Shown here: positions 35,136-43,830 of the stretch, piece after piece | Numbering within the stretch: the first letter of the stretch is position 1 | Layout: each line of letters begins with the position of its first letter | NCBI RefSeq assembly: GCF_001279775.1 | Contig: NZ_LGDG01000167.1 | Coordinates: 62,001-126,000, forward strand | DNA: 64,000 nt | Direction: 5' to 3' | Source: Streptomyces sp. MMG1533 | Lineage (GTDB): Bacteria > Actinomycetota > Actinomycetes > Streptomycetales > Streptomycetaceae | Notes under the pieces: model-generated | Database searches by the model: none | What the model saw: only the letters and a program-made list of their open reading frames with translations | What the model was told of the DNA's origin: nothing | Program-made: the position numbers and the translations under genes

Positions 35136-35627
35136 TCACGGTCCGGAGCTGGCGGGAACACTCGGATTGGTCGTGTCGAAGTAGACCGTGTCCGTGCCTG
35201 GATCGAGATAGAACGCGCCGGTGTACGTCCCAGCCGTCATGTCATGGTCGAAGGAATCACTCCGAACCCACCGTGCATCCTTGGGCACGAACTCGGCGAG
35301 CTTCTCGGGCGGTTGAGGTGGCGCCTCTGGCTGAAAGCTCTGCCGCGAGGCACCCGTGATGGCGGCAACGGTACCCGCTCTCAGCTGGGCGGTCCCCACG
35401 ACGCGCACATCGGTGGGGCCCGGAACGGACCCCCGCGAATCGGTGCCCAGTACGCTGCCGAGCCAATGCGCATCCGACAGCGGGCCGAGGCCGGCGAACC
35501 TACGTTCCAGAGGCTCCAGGTCGGTGCGGACCTTGGTGCCATCTGCGCTCTTCGAATTCGCCGTGCACGCCGCAAGCAGCGTCACTGCTCCGAGCGCGAG
35601 CACCCCGCGGCGTCCGAAACCCGCCAT
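35136..35627 (-). CDS. Putative lipoprotein
   Basis: 163 aa from ATG 35627 (MAGFGRRGVLALGAVTLLAAC); the lipobox LLAAC predicts lipidation at Cys21. An ATG at 35663 would add 12 residues. The mature protein contains DAHWLGSVLGTDSRG, ELPKDARWVRSDSFDHD-like and AFYLDPGTDTVYFDT blocks. No family recognised. Adjacent to the second palindromic element. Confidence 0.75.
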   Translation of the reverse strand: MAGFGRRGVLALGAVTLLAACTANSKSADGTKVRTDLEPLERRFAGLGPLSDAHWLGSVLGTDSRGSVPGPTDVRVVGTAQLRAGTVAAITGASRQSFQPEAPPQPPEKLAEFVPKDARWVRSDSFDHDMTAGTYTGAFYLDPGTDTVYFDTTNPSVPASSGP

Positions 35628-36107
35628 GCCACCCACAAGCCGCCCTCCCCAAAGCCCCCACATCTCACGCCTGATCGTAGCCGTCAGCTCGCTGCTGTCG
35701 GTGCGCAGCGGCGAGTTCCGCTCCTTGTGGGCACGCGAGTACACCCGGTCTCGCCCTGCGACGTGAAGCAGGTGCACCACTCAGCCGTGGGGGACCTGGA
35801 GTTGCGGCATGAGGCCCTCAAATATCCGCAGCGTTCCGGGACAGCAGTTCGTCATCCTGCAGGCCGAGCAGGGTTCCCCCTGCGCGAACCGCTGGCCCTG
35901 CTGGGCACCATCAGCGCACCCGAAGTACCTCACCAGCAGAATCCCGCACACGGCACCTGAACCAGGCGACCACCGGAAAGCCGTCTCCGGCGGGACACTC
36001 ATGTGCCCCGGCGGGACCAGGGCGGGTTTGAGACATGGGCTTGGTGCGGGTTGGCGCGGGTTTGGTGTGGGGCACGATCCGATCGCTGCGATGTTTCGGA
36101 TCGCTCC
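35628..36107. other. Intergenic stretch without a supported gene
   Basis: I see no coding signal. There is a short perfect repeat of GCGGGTTT/GCGGGTTTGG near 36026-36062 and nothing else of note. Confidence 0.4.
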
Positions 36108-37046
36108 TCAACCGATCCGCCAGGGACGGAGCTTCTCGGGGTTTCGCACCGCCCAGATATGCCCGATCCGGTCGCCCGCGATCTCGAAGGCGAACACGGT
36201 CGCGATGGCGCCGTCCTGCTGCGCCACCAAGCCGGGCAGGCCGTTGACCGTGCACTCCAGGAACGTCGTGCGGTCGCCCGACACACGGGCGATCTCGGCG
36301 TAGGCACGTGCGATCTGCTCACCGCCCACGATCGGGTACAGGTGGGTGACGGCCAGTCCGCCGCCGTCGGCGGTCGCGGTGGCGTCGGGGTCGAGCAGGC
36401 TGATCAGGGCGTCGATGTCCTTGGCCTCCCACGCCGTTTTGAACTGCCTGACGATGCCGGCCTGCCCGGCACTCGGGCCCGCCGGGGTCTGCGCAGTGCG
36501 GATGCGACGGCGGGCGGACGAGGCCAGTTGGCGGCACGCCGCCGGAGTGCGGCCGACGATCTCGGCGACCTCGCCGAAGGGGTAGCGGAAGACGTCGTGC
36601 AGGACGAACGCGACGCGCTCGGCCGGGGTCATCGAATCGAGGACGACCAGGAAGGCCATCGTCACTGACTCGTCGAGGGTGACCCGCTCGGCCGGGTCGG
36701 TTCCGCCGACGCCGGAGCGACCGGTGATCCACTCCGTGGGCTCGGGCAGCGGTTCCGGGATCCAGTCGCCCACGTACGTCTCCCGCCTGGCCCGCGCCGA
36801 CCCGAGCAGGTTCAGGCAGATGCGGCTGGCGACCGTCACCAGCCAGGCGCCGGGCGACTCGATGGCCTGCTGCTCCCGTGCCGACATGGCGTACCAGCGG
36901 GCGTAGGTCTCCTGCACGACGTCCTCGGCGTCGGCAAGGGACCCGAGGAGCCGATAGGCGAGGTTGATCAGCCGGCGCCGCTCGCTCATGATCGCGCTGA
37001 GGCCCGGATCGCTCTGATCGTCGCCGGGCTCGGCTCTGGTGGTCAT
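36108..37046 (-). CDS. ECF sigma factor with SnoaL-like C-terminal domain (ECF41/SigJ type)
   Basis: 312 aa from ATG 37046. Sigma region 2: LINLAYRLLGSLADAEDVVQETYARWY. Region 4: MTPAERVAFVLHDVFRYPFGEVAEIVGRTPAACRQLASSARRRI. C-terminal ~115 residues (FKTAWEAKDIDALISLLDPDATATADGGG) form the SnoaL-like domain that regulates ECF41 factors in cis. Divergent from the SnoaL-LUD gene at 37197. The shared promoter region is a near-symmetric palindrome, suggesting the factor transcribes both genes. Confidence 0.93.
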   Translation of the reverse strand: MTTRAEPGDDQSDPGLSAIMSERRRLINLAYRLLGSLADAEDVVQETYARWYAMSAREQQAIESPGAWLVTVASRICLNLLGSARARRETYVGDWIPEPLPEPTEWITGRSGVGGTDPAERVTLDESVTMAFLVVLDSMTPAERVAFVLHDVFRYPFGEVAEIVGRTPAACRQLASSARRRIRTAQTPAGPSAGQAGIVRQFKTAWEAKDIDALISLLDPDATATADGGGLAVTHLYPIVGGEQIARAYAEIARVSGDRTTFLECTVNGLPGLVAQQDGAIATVFAFEIAGDRIGHIWAVRNPEKLRPWRIG

Positions 37047-37086
37047 GGTCTGGCCGTCTCCCTCGCTCGCTTCTGTGCCTCTACCC

Positions 37087-37160
37087 GTTACGACAAGACA
37101 GCGCACCGGAATGTGAGGCCGACGCGCCGCCTCACATTCCGAAGGGCTGCGTTGTCGTAC
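37087..37160. promoter_or_regulatory. Paired divergent ECF-type promoters forming a palindrome
   Basis: GCCTCACATTCCG (37129-37141), 10 nt, TTGTCGTAC (37152-37160) faces the SnoaL-LUD gene. The mirror copy CGGAATGTGAGGC (37107-37119) and GTTACGACAA (37087-37096) faces the sigma gene. Arms of 13 bp are perfect and the -10-like boxes are matched, with identical spacing. The box resembles the reported ECF41 consensus (TGTCACA...CGTC) only in part. Confidence 0.75.
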
Positions 37161-37196
37161 CGGTGAGGACGACAACAGGACGGACAGGGGACTCCG

Positions 37197-38297
37197 ATGA
37201 ACGACTTCCAGGCCATCGCGGATCGCGTCGAGATCGAGGCACTGCGCGGCGAGTTCACCGACGCGGCGATGATGCGGGACCGACCCCGCCTGGCGTCGCT
37301 GTTCACGCCGGACGGTGCCCTGCGCATGCCCAACATCCCCGCCGAGCAGGTCGGCCGCGAGGAGATCCGTGCCGGGGGCGAGCGGCTGCAGAGCCAGTGG
37401 GACTTCTTCGTACAGACCACACACCCCGGCACGATCCTGCTCGACGGCGACACCGCGACCGGCCGCGCCTACATCCAAGAACTCGCGCGCACCCTCGATG
37501 GACGCCAAGGTCTGAACTACGCGGTCTACCACGACCGTTACCAGCGCACCGCGGAGGGCTGGAGGTTCGCCGAGCGGGTGTACGAGGTCAGGTACCTCGA
37601 CACCTCCCCGCTGGCGGGCACGGCGCCCCACACGGCGCAGGGCTCCGGGACCAACCCGGCAGACGCCACGGCCACCGCGGCTCTGGCCGCGTCCTTCGCC
37701 GATCCGGCATCGGCAGAACGACTGGAGCGGGTAGCCGCCGCGCTGCGTGCAGGCGGCTTCGCCGCCGAGATCCTCGACGACGCCGCGGCAGCGCGCGCCC
37801 GCATCAAGGACCTGATCCCCGAGGGCGCCGGCGTGCTCACCGGAGCCAGCGAGACCCTCCGGCTGTCCGGCATCGACGAGGACATCAACGCCGGCGGCCG
37901 GTACGACGCCATCAGGCCGCGCGTCCTGGCCATGGACCGTGCCACCGGCGCCGACGAGATCCGAAGGCTGGTCACGGGCCCCGAATTCGTCGTCAACAGC
38001 GTCGCCGCGGTCACCGAGACCGGCTCGCTCGTTCTTGCCTCGGGCAGCGGCAGCCAGCTCCCTGCCAACGCGGGCGGTGCCGCCCACGCGGTCTGGATCG
38101 TCGGCGCGCAGAAGGTGGTGCCTGACCTGAGCACAGCGCTGCGCCGCGTCGAGGAGCACGCCCTCCCGCTGGAGAACGCCCGCGCCCAGGCGGTGTACGG
38201 GATGCCCAGCGCCGTCAACCGCCTGCTCATCCTCAACGCGGAACCCCGCCCAGGGCGCGGCACCGTGCTGCTTCTCCGAGAGGCCATCGGATACTGA
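37197..38297 (+). CDS. SnoaL-like / LUD domain fusion protein
   Basis: 366 aa. Residues 1-140 form an NTF2/SnoaL domain (FQAIADRVEIEALRGEFTDAAMMRDRPRLASLFTPDGALRMPNIPAEQVGREEI, WRFAERVYEVRYLDTSP). Residues about 165-366 form a LUD (LutC-like) domain: AAARARIKDLIPEGAGVLTGASETLRLSGI, NSVAAVTETGSLVLASGSGSQLPANAGGAAHAVWIVGAQKVV. LUD proteins (LutB/LutC) take part in lactate utilisation; as a fusion with SnoaL its role is unknown. Its promoter twin drives the divergent ECF gene. Confidence 0.85.
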   Translation: MNDFQAIADRVEIEALRGEFTDAAMMRDRPRLASLFTPDGALRMPNIPAEQVGREEIRAGGERLQSQWDFFVQTTHPGTILLDGDTATGRAYIQELARTLDGRQGLNYAVYHDRYQRTAEGWRFAERVYEVRYLDTSPLAGTAPHTAQGSGTNPADATATAALAASFADPASAERLERVAAALRAGGFAAEILDDAAAARARIKDLIPEGAGVLTGASETLRLSGIDEDINAGGRYDAIRPRVLAMDRATGADEIRRLVTGPEFVVNSVAAVTETGSLVLASGSGSQLPANAGGAAHAVWIVGAQKVVPDLSTALRRVEEHALPLENARAQAVYGMPSAVNRLLILNAEPRPGRGTVLLLREAIGY

Positions 38298-38327
38298 CCC
38301 GGCCCAGGTCCGTTTGACCCACGGGCT

Positions 38328-38562
38328 CAGAGACAGTCATTGACAGCGGCGATCTGGCGGTGGCTTCGTAGCGGACCGCGCGCTTGTCGTACCGGGTCGC
38401 CACGGTCCTGTACCGCTTGAGGCGGTTGATTCGGCATTCCACGGCGTAACGGCGCTTGTACAGCTCCTGGTCGAAGCTGTACTCGCGTCCGCCGTGCGAG
38501 CCCTTCTTCCTCCGGTTCGATCGCTGGTCGTCCTGGACCGGGATCACGGCCTCGGGGAACAC
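38328..38562 (-). pseudogene. IS5-family transposase C-terminal remnant
   Basis: EAVIPVQDDQRSNRRKKGSHGG, FDQELYKRRYAVECRINRLKRYRTVATRYDKRAVRYEAT, then one base shifted QIAAVNDCL-stop. This is the tail of an IS5-type DDE transposase (YKRRxxVExxINRLKxxRxIATRYDK). The rest is missing. Confidence 0.8.
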
Positions 38563-38681
38563 GCAGGCGGGCGACTACGGGTTCGGCTCCCGCTTCGTAG
38601 CGGCCCCGGTGGGGTCAGCGGGCGAGGGAGACGGCGAAGGGCTTGAAACCGTGTCGGCGCAGGATGTGGGGCACGACCACC

Positions 38682-38877
38682 CGGGACCAACTCGGCCTGA
38701 TCACACTGCCCCTGCCGCTCCAGATGCCCGCCATCCCGGTACCTACTGTGGCACCAGCGCTACGACGACGACCGCGCCCACACCTGGCTGCGCGACCTGG
38801 CCACCGAAACCGTCCAGGCACTGTTCGCGCCACCGACCGCCTCCCAACTTCCCCTCACCTTCCGAACCGGGCAGTGA
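38682..38877 (+). pseudogene. LysR family regulator C-terminal remnant
   Basis: RDQLGLITLPLPLQMPAIPVP followed, one base out of frame near 38748, by LWHQRYDDDRAHTWLRDLATETVQALF and a stop at 38875-38877. The WHxRxDxDPAHxWLR pattern is the typical end of streptomycete LysR effector domains. Confidence 0.6.
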
Positions 38878-38889
38878 CGACACTTGAGG

Positions 38890-39407
38890 CGAACAGGGGC
38901 GGAATATCAACAGCACCGCACCCAACAGCATCGACGAGTTGCGGAAGTGCGTCGCCGCAATTGGTGCCCGGCGTGACCATGCGGTTCACCGACAGTCGCT
39001 CGCGGTCCTCCTCGCCGTCCGGGACGCTGGCGACCGTAACGTGCTCACCATCTGGCTCACCGAGATCAACGCCAAAGAGCCCAAGCGGCCGACATGACCC
39101 TTCGCCCTGAGCCTGGTACGCGATGGTCTCCCAGGCCCACTTTCGCACCACGATGGCCGGCGATCACCTGGATGACTTCCTCGCCGGCTCCCGATGCTGT
39201 CGAGAGCACCGCCCGAACAGCTCTTCAAGTCGGCGTGAGCGAAAGGAAATGCACGCACTGCAAATGGCCGCGCAGACATCGAAGTCGGGACGACGCGCCT
39301 GGCTGTCTCCGCCGTCTGACTGCTGTCGGGTTGGGTGGGGTGATTTCTCAGGGCCTCGGCCTCCGCTGGGCCCGCGCCACCTCACATCACGGCATCACAG
39401 CGTGACG
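38890..39407. other. Gene-poor stretch with one headless reading frame
   Basis: Plus-strand frame ending at TGA 39095-39097 reads NSIDELRKCVAAIGARRDH and SLAVLLAVRDAGDRNVLTIWLTEINAKEPKRPT: protein-like but without a start, possibly the 3' end of a broken gene. From 39098 to 39407 nothing is supported. Confidence 0.35.
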
Positions 39408-40223
39408 TCACGGCTTGCGGGCGAGGCCGCCGTGTTCGGCGATGACTTCCGGGGCCGGGTCGGTGGGGTCGGGTCGCCAGTGGGGGACTGAGACGACGCC
39501 GGGGTCCAGGAGTTCCAGGCCGTCGAAGAACGAGGTGATCTCGTCGACGGTGCGCAGGTTGTACGGGACGGCGCCGCTCTCGTTGTACGCGTCCTGGGCC
39601 TGCTCGAAGACCGGGTCGATGCTGCGCGAACCGTCGTTGATGGAGAGGTAGCTGCCGGACGGCAGCGCGCCCATCAGGCGGGTGACGATCGAGCGCGCAT
39701 GGTCGTAGTCCGCGACGTGGCCCAGGATGTTGCTGAGGATCAGGGCCGTCGGCCGGCTGAAGTCCAGTGTGTCGGCGGCGGCCGCCAGGATGTGGTCCGG
39801 GGTGAGCACGTTCGAGTCGACGTAGGCGGTCGCCCCCTCCGGCGTGGAGTAGAGCAGGGCTTGGGCGTGGGCCAGGACCATCGGGTCGTTGTCGACGTAC
39901 ACGATCCGGGACTCGGAGGCGATCCGCTGGGCGACCTCATGAGTGTTCTCGGCGGTCGGCAGGCCTGTTCCGACGTCCAGGAACTGTCGTATGCCTGCCT
40001 CGGCGACCAAGTACGTGATGTTGCGGCGCAGGAACGCACGGCTGCTGCGGGCGATGGGAACGATGCCGGGGAACACGGCGGTGTATGCGTCGCCGGCCTG
40101 CCGGTCGACGGGGTAGTTGTCCTTCCCGCCCAGCCAGTAGTTCCAGATACGGGCCGAGTGCGGCACCGAGGTGTCGATCTTCTGATGCTCCGCCGGTCCG
40201 GGCGTGGTCGCGTGCTCGGTCAT
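39408..40223 (-). CDS. SAM-dependent methyltransferase (DUF574 / Methyltransf_19)
   Basis: 271 aa. IDTSVPHSARIWNYWLGGKDNYPVDRQAGD at the N-terminus and QFLDVGTGLPTAENTHEVAQ (SAM motif I), VYVDNDPMVLAHAQALL (motif II), and ALILSNILGHVADYDHARSIVTRL are diagnostic of the large actinobacterial DUF574 family. Substrate unknown; streptomycetes carry dozens of paralogues. Monocistronic. Confidence 0.93.
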   Translation of the reverse strand: MTEHATTPGPAEHQKIDTSVPHSARIWNYWLGGKDNYPVDRQAGDAYTAVFPGIVPIARSSRAFLRRNITYLVAEAGIRQFLDVGTGLPTAENTHEVAQRIASESRIVYVDNDPMVLAHAQALLYSTPEGATAYVDSNVLTPDHILAAAADTLDFSRPTALILSNILGHVADYDHARSIVTRLMGALPSGSYLSINDGSRSIDPVFEQAQDAYNESGAVPYNLRTVDEITSFFDGLELLDPGVVSVPHWRPDPTDPAPEVIAEHGGLARKP

Positions 40224-40346
40224 GTCTACCGTCCGTCTCTTCAGCCGAAGCGAGGAGTTCCGGTCACAACTTACGGCCCGACACCCGTGCTCCGTACGTC
40301 AGTTCACATATCCGGTGCGTCCCGGTGGGACTCCCTTGTTGGGTGT

Positions 40347-40592
40347 GTGGACGCACGTGAAGTGACCCGTGTCCGGGCGGTGTTGGCGTTGTTCGTGGCG
40401 GATGTGTTCGCCTCGGTGTCGCGCAAGGACCAGCGGGCGAAGGGCGACTGCTGTCTGCGGGGGCTGATGCTGGACGGCCGGCGCAAGTCGATCCAGGTGA
40501 TGGCCTCCCGGCTGCCGGACGGCAACGAGCAGAACCTGCAGCAGTTCGTGAACCAGTCCACGTGGGAACCGGTACCGGTGCAGCGGTACTAG
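40347..40592 (+). pseudogene. IS701-family transposase N-terminal fragment
   Basis: From GTG 40347: ALFVADVFASVSRKDQRAKGDCCLRGLMLDGRRKSIQVMASRLPDGNEQNLQQFVNQSTWEPVPVQRY-stop. This is the N-terminal part of IS701 transposases (FASxxRxDQRxxGxxYxRGLxxDGRRKSIxxMAxRL..QxLQQFVNQSPW). The DDE domain is absent. Confidence 0.8.
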
Positions 40593-40892
40593 CGGGTCGG
40601 CTGGGTCAAGCCGCGGGGCAGGGGTGGGTGATCAGGGCCTCGCTGCGCTGCGGGAGGCGCTCGTAGTCCCGGACCAGGCGGCGGGCTGATGGGGGTGCCC
40701 GAAATCGGGTCTGGTCGGAATTTCGTGACGGTCACGATCGTGTGTTTCGCGCGGCGCTTGGGGGCCGTCCTCAGTGTGACGACCATGCACGCCGCCACCG
40801 TCAGGAGCAGGAACAACCGGCCGAGGGCGCCTGGGGGTGCTGTACGCCCCCAGGCCCCTCGGCTGTTCGAGGACCTCCCCGCCGGTCCGGTG

Positions 40893-41867
40893 TCAGCCGA
40901 TCTTGTCCGTGAAGCCCACCGACAGGTACGTCTGATGGGTGACCTTGCCCTTGCCGGCTCCCGCCGTCCACGTGAAGGTGTACTCCAGAATGGAGCTCGT
41001 CTTCGGGTCGACGATCACCCGGCCGACGCTCTTGGCCTCCGCGAACTCCAGGGCGGTCCCGCCTCGCCCGGTGCTGTCCTTGACGGTCCCGACGAGCTTG
41101 ACGCCCTTCAGCCCCGCCATCGCCTTGAACAGCCCCGCCCGCAGTTTCGGGCTCGCCGGGGACCCGCCGAGCAGGGTGACCGCCTGGTCGAAGGGGGAGA
41201 TGCTCTTGGGCCTCGGCGGAGTCTGGAGCAGCCGGAGCAGCTTCGCCGGGTCCGTGGTCAGCTGGTCCAGGGCCTTCCAGTCGAGGTCCTTCGGCCCGAA
41301 CTGCCAGTCGGGCCGGTGCCCCTTCTTGTAGGCCTTGCCGTCGTTGACGACGTAGAAGTCCATGGACTGCGAGAGGTACGAGTCGCCGACCGTCAGATGC
41401 ATCTTCCAGTACTTCCCCGAGGAGACCGACTGGGTGGCGGCCACCGTGGAGAGGTCGTTGAGGAAGACGGACGCGGTGTCCGCGCGCGCCTCGCTCCGCG
41501 TGCCCGTGGGTGTCTCACCGGTGTTCGCGTACGTCACCACGCCGACCGCGACCGCGGCGGCGGTGAACAGGCCGACGAGGACCCGGCGGCGCCCGGACAT
41601 CACCCGCAGCGGTGCGGTCACCACAGCACCCTTCTTGCGCCCGGCGGCGTGCCCGGCCTCCTGCGCGACCTCCTGCGCGGCCACCGCCGCCTCGATCCCC
41701 GCCAGCGCCCTGGCCAGCGCCTGTGCCGACGGCGGCTCGACCCGCCCTGCGGCCACCAGTGCATCGGCGCCGGGGAAGTCCAGCAACACCGCCCGCTCGG
41801 TCATGCCGGTCTCCTCCACGTCCTGCGTACTCATGCCGGTCCGCTCCACGTCGTCGTACGTACTCAT
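40893..41867 (-). CDS. CU044_5270-type membrane-anchored partner of sigma factor
   Basis: 324 aa from ATG 41867, overlapping the sigma stop (ATGA). Cytoplasmic N-terminus of ~90 residues, one transmembrane helix (RRVLVGLFTAAAVAVGVVTYA), and an external domain (~200 residues; WKMHLTVGDSYLSQSMDFYVVNDGKAYKKGHRPDWQF, SPFDQAVTLLGGSPASPKLRAGLFKAMAGLKGVKLVGTVKDSTGRGGTALEF). The family regularly follows an ECF sigma factor and is a candidate anti-sigma/sensor, though without a classical zinc motif. Confidence 0.8.
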   Translation of the reverse strand: MSTYDDVERTGMSTQDVEETGMTERAVLLDFPGADALVAAGRVEPPSAQALARALAGIEAAVAAQEVAQEAGHAAGRKKGAVVTAPLRVMSGRRRVLVGLFTAAAVAVGVVTYANTGETPTGTRSEARADTASVFLNDLSTVAATQSVSSGKYWKMHLTVGDSYLSQSMDFYVVNDGKAYKKGHRPDWQFGPKDLDWKALDQLTTDPAKLLRLLQTPPRPKSISPFDQAVTLLGGSPASPKLRAGLFKAMAGLKGVKLVGTVKDSTGRGGTALEFAEAKSVGRVIVDPKTSSILEYTFTWTAGAGKGKVTHQTYLSVGFTDKIG

Positions 41868-42484
41868 GCCACGTCTCCCGTCACGCTCAGGTGCCGTCCG
41901 ACCGGGCGTGTCGGTGCGAGCCGGTCGCGCAGCCGACCCCGTGCCCGGTGCAGCCGCGAGCGGGCGGTGCCCGCCGGGATGCCCACGGCGGCGGCCGCCT
42001 CGGCGGGGGTGAGCTGCTCCCAGCTGACGAGCAGCAGCACCTCCCGCTCCTCGACGGGCAGTTCGGCCAGCGCCCGGCGCAGCGCGGGGGCCAGCGCGGC
42101 CGCGTCGAGCCGCTGGTCCACCGCCTGCCAGGGATCGGTGATCTCCACTCCCGGTACGGCCTCCTGCCGCCCCGCCCGCCGCAGGTGCTGGGACAGTACG
42201 TTGCGGGCCACCCCGAACAGCCAGCCCCGCGCCGAGCCGCGCGACGGGTCGAACGTGCGCCGCGCGGCGAACGCCTGCAGCCACGCCTCGGCCAGCAGAT
42301 CGTCCGCCGCGCCGGGCATGCGCCGGGCGAAGTAGCCGTGCAGGGCGGGCGAGTACGCCTCCACCAGCGGGGTGAACGCCGCCGCGTCCCCCGCCGCCGA
42401 CCGTGTCAGCTGGGCGTCGCTGTCGCCGTCAAGATTGGGGGCGCCGTCGCTGCGCTGCTCGTGTTGCCGGGTATCCGGTTTCAC
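41864..42484 (-). CDS. ECF sigma factor
   Basis: 206 aa. Region 2: FTPLVEAYSPALHGYFARRMPGAADDLLAEAWLQAFAARRTFDPSRGSARGWLFGVARNVLSQHLRRAGRQ. Region 4: ALAELPVEEREVLLLVSWEQLTPAEAAAAVGIPAGTARSRLHRARGRLRDRL. Coupled by ATGA to the membrane protein gene downstream, which probably controls it. Confidence 0.92.
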   Translation of the reverse strand: MKPDTRQHEQRSDGAPNLDGDSDAQLTRSAAGDAAAFTPLVEAYSPALHGYFARRMPGAADDLLAEAWLQAFAARRTFDPSRGSARGWLFGVARNVLSQHLRRAGRQEAVPGVEITDPWQAVDQRLDAAALAPALRRALAELPVEEREVLLLVSWEQLTPAEAAAAVGIPAGTARSRLHRARGRLRDRLAPTRPVGRHLSVTGDVA

Positions 42485-43044
42485 GGAATCTCCGTCTCCG
42501 ACCGCCGGACGACGGTCTCACCCTGTACTTGTCATCAAGTTGCGGATCCGTTCGCACCTCCTGCCGGTGTGGCTCCCTGTCGGAGTGGCCTCGTCTTTTG
42601 TTGGCGCGGCTCGAACGCGTGCATCATTGCTCGGCCGTTGTCGATGGAGCTGGCGTATGGCGAACGGCGGATGGCGCGGCGTGCCGCCGACGGCGATGGC
42701 CCCGTGCAGGCGCTCTGAACCCGCAGTCTGGGCGCGACACCTCCGCCACGTGGTGCCAACTCACGTTTGACGGAGGTAATGATCCTGCCGGATTATTCGG
42801 GGGTGGCTCTGTTCACGAGGAAGGCCAGCAGTTCGACGGCGGTTCGAGAGGCACCAGGCCGTCGGGACCGGACGGGAGTCACGAGTATCGACAGCGCTGG
42901 GCCCCCTGACCGGCCGACTGTGACCGTCGCTCGCCGACGGCAAAGGTGTCGGTGGCTTGCCGCGAGGCTGAAGGCAGGCACTCATTGCGGCTTGCCTGGT
43001 GGAGCCGAGCGGTGGATGGCAGGACCGAGCTCCTCGGGCGGGGC
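42485..43044. other. Intergenic stretch without a supported gene
   Basis: Upstream region of the sigma/anti-sigma pair. Short open frames occur on both strands, none convincing. No repeat noted. Confidence 0.4.
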
Positions 43045-43595
43045 TCAGATCTGTTGATCGTTGCTGCGGCGGCCGAGGCCGCGGCCGAAACGTTCGGAGA
43101 CGGCCGGCATCAGGCTCTCACCGTCGGCTGGGCGGTCCAGACCGAAGACGCAGCCGGGGAAGTCCAGGTCCTTCTGCACCGCCCAGATCCCGTCGTGGTC
43201 CTCCGGCGGAAGGATACGCACCGGGTCGCCGACGGCGACCCAGCCGATCGGCACCATCGAGTCGGCGGGCAGCACGGTGCGCGGATGCACGATGCCGTTG
43301 ATCCGCACCTCGGAGCGGGTCCCGATCCGTGCTCCGTTGAAGACACGGCTGCCGGTGGCCAGGAAGACCTCGTCCTCGACCCGGCAGCCGGTCAGGTAGG
43401 AGGTGGGGCCCACCAGGACCTGCCGTCCCAGAATCAGCGGATCCCGTCGGGTACCACGCAGGACCGCGTTCTCCATCACGATGCTGCCCTCGCCCAGCTT
43501 CACCGGCCCGCCCTCGGCGGTGAGCACCGCACCGAACAGCACCCGGCACCCACGCGCACGTCCCCGCACAGCGTGGCGGTCGGAGCAACTTAGGC
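43045..43595 (-). pseudogene. Gamma-carbonic-anhydrase-like hexapeptide-repeat protein, broken
   Basis: CRVLFGAVLTAEGGPVKLGEGSIVMENAVLRGTRRDPLILGRQVLVGPTSYLTGCRVEDEVFLATGSRVFNGARIGTRSEVRINGIVHPRT is a left-handed beta-helix. The expected preceding piece, VAPTATLCGDVRVGAG, is present in another frame just upstream and follows directly after a TAA. The two frames rejoin if a 7-bp unit (GTGCCGG) is restored near 43545-43552. N-terminal residues before VAP are also lost. Confidence 0.75.
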
Positions 43596-43830
43596 CGTGG
43601 GGTGGACCTTCGGCGAACAACCCTCATGAGCGATCAGCATGGCCGCGATCATGCCGCGCCCTGGGGCGCTGGCGCACACCATTTCACCAGGCAAGGCCCG
43701 CGCCGGGCCTGGCTGAGTACCCGCGAGAGGGTGTTCTGCTGGTTCGTCAGATTTGGCTTGGGTTGGCGTCCAGGGCCGGTCGTGACGACCGGCTGGGCTT
43801 CGTGCTCCTGTTGGTGTTCTCGACGCCCGG

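Noticed and set aside
37047..38159. Upstream extension of the ECF41-type sigma gene to 683 aa
   Set aside because: It runs antisense through the SnoaL-LUD gene; sigma region 2 homology begins after ATG 37046.
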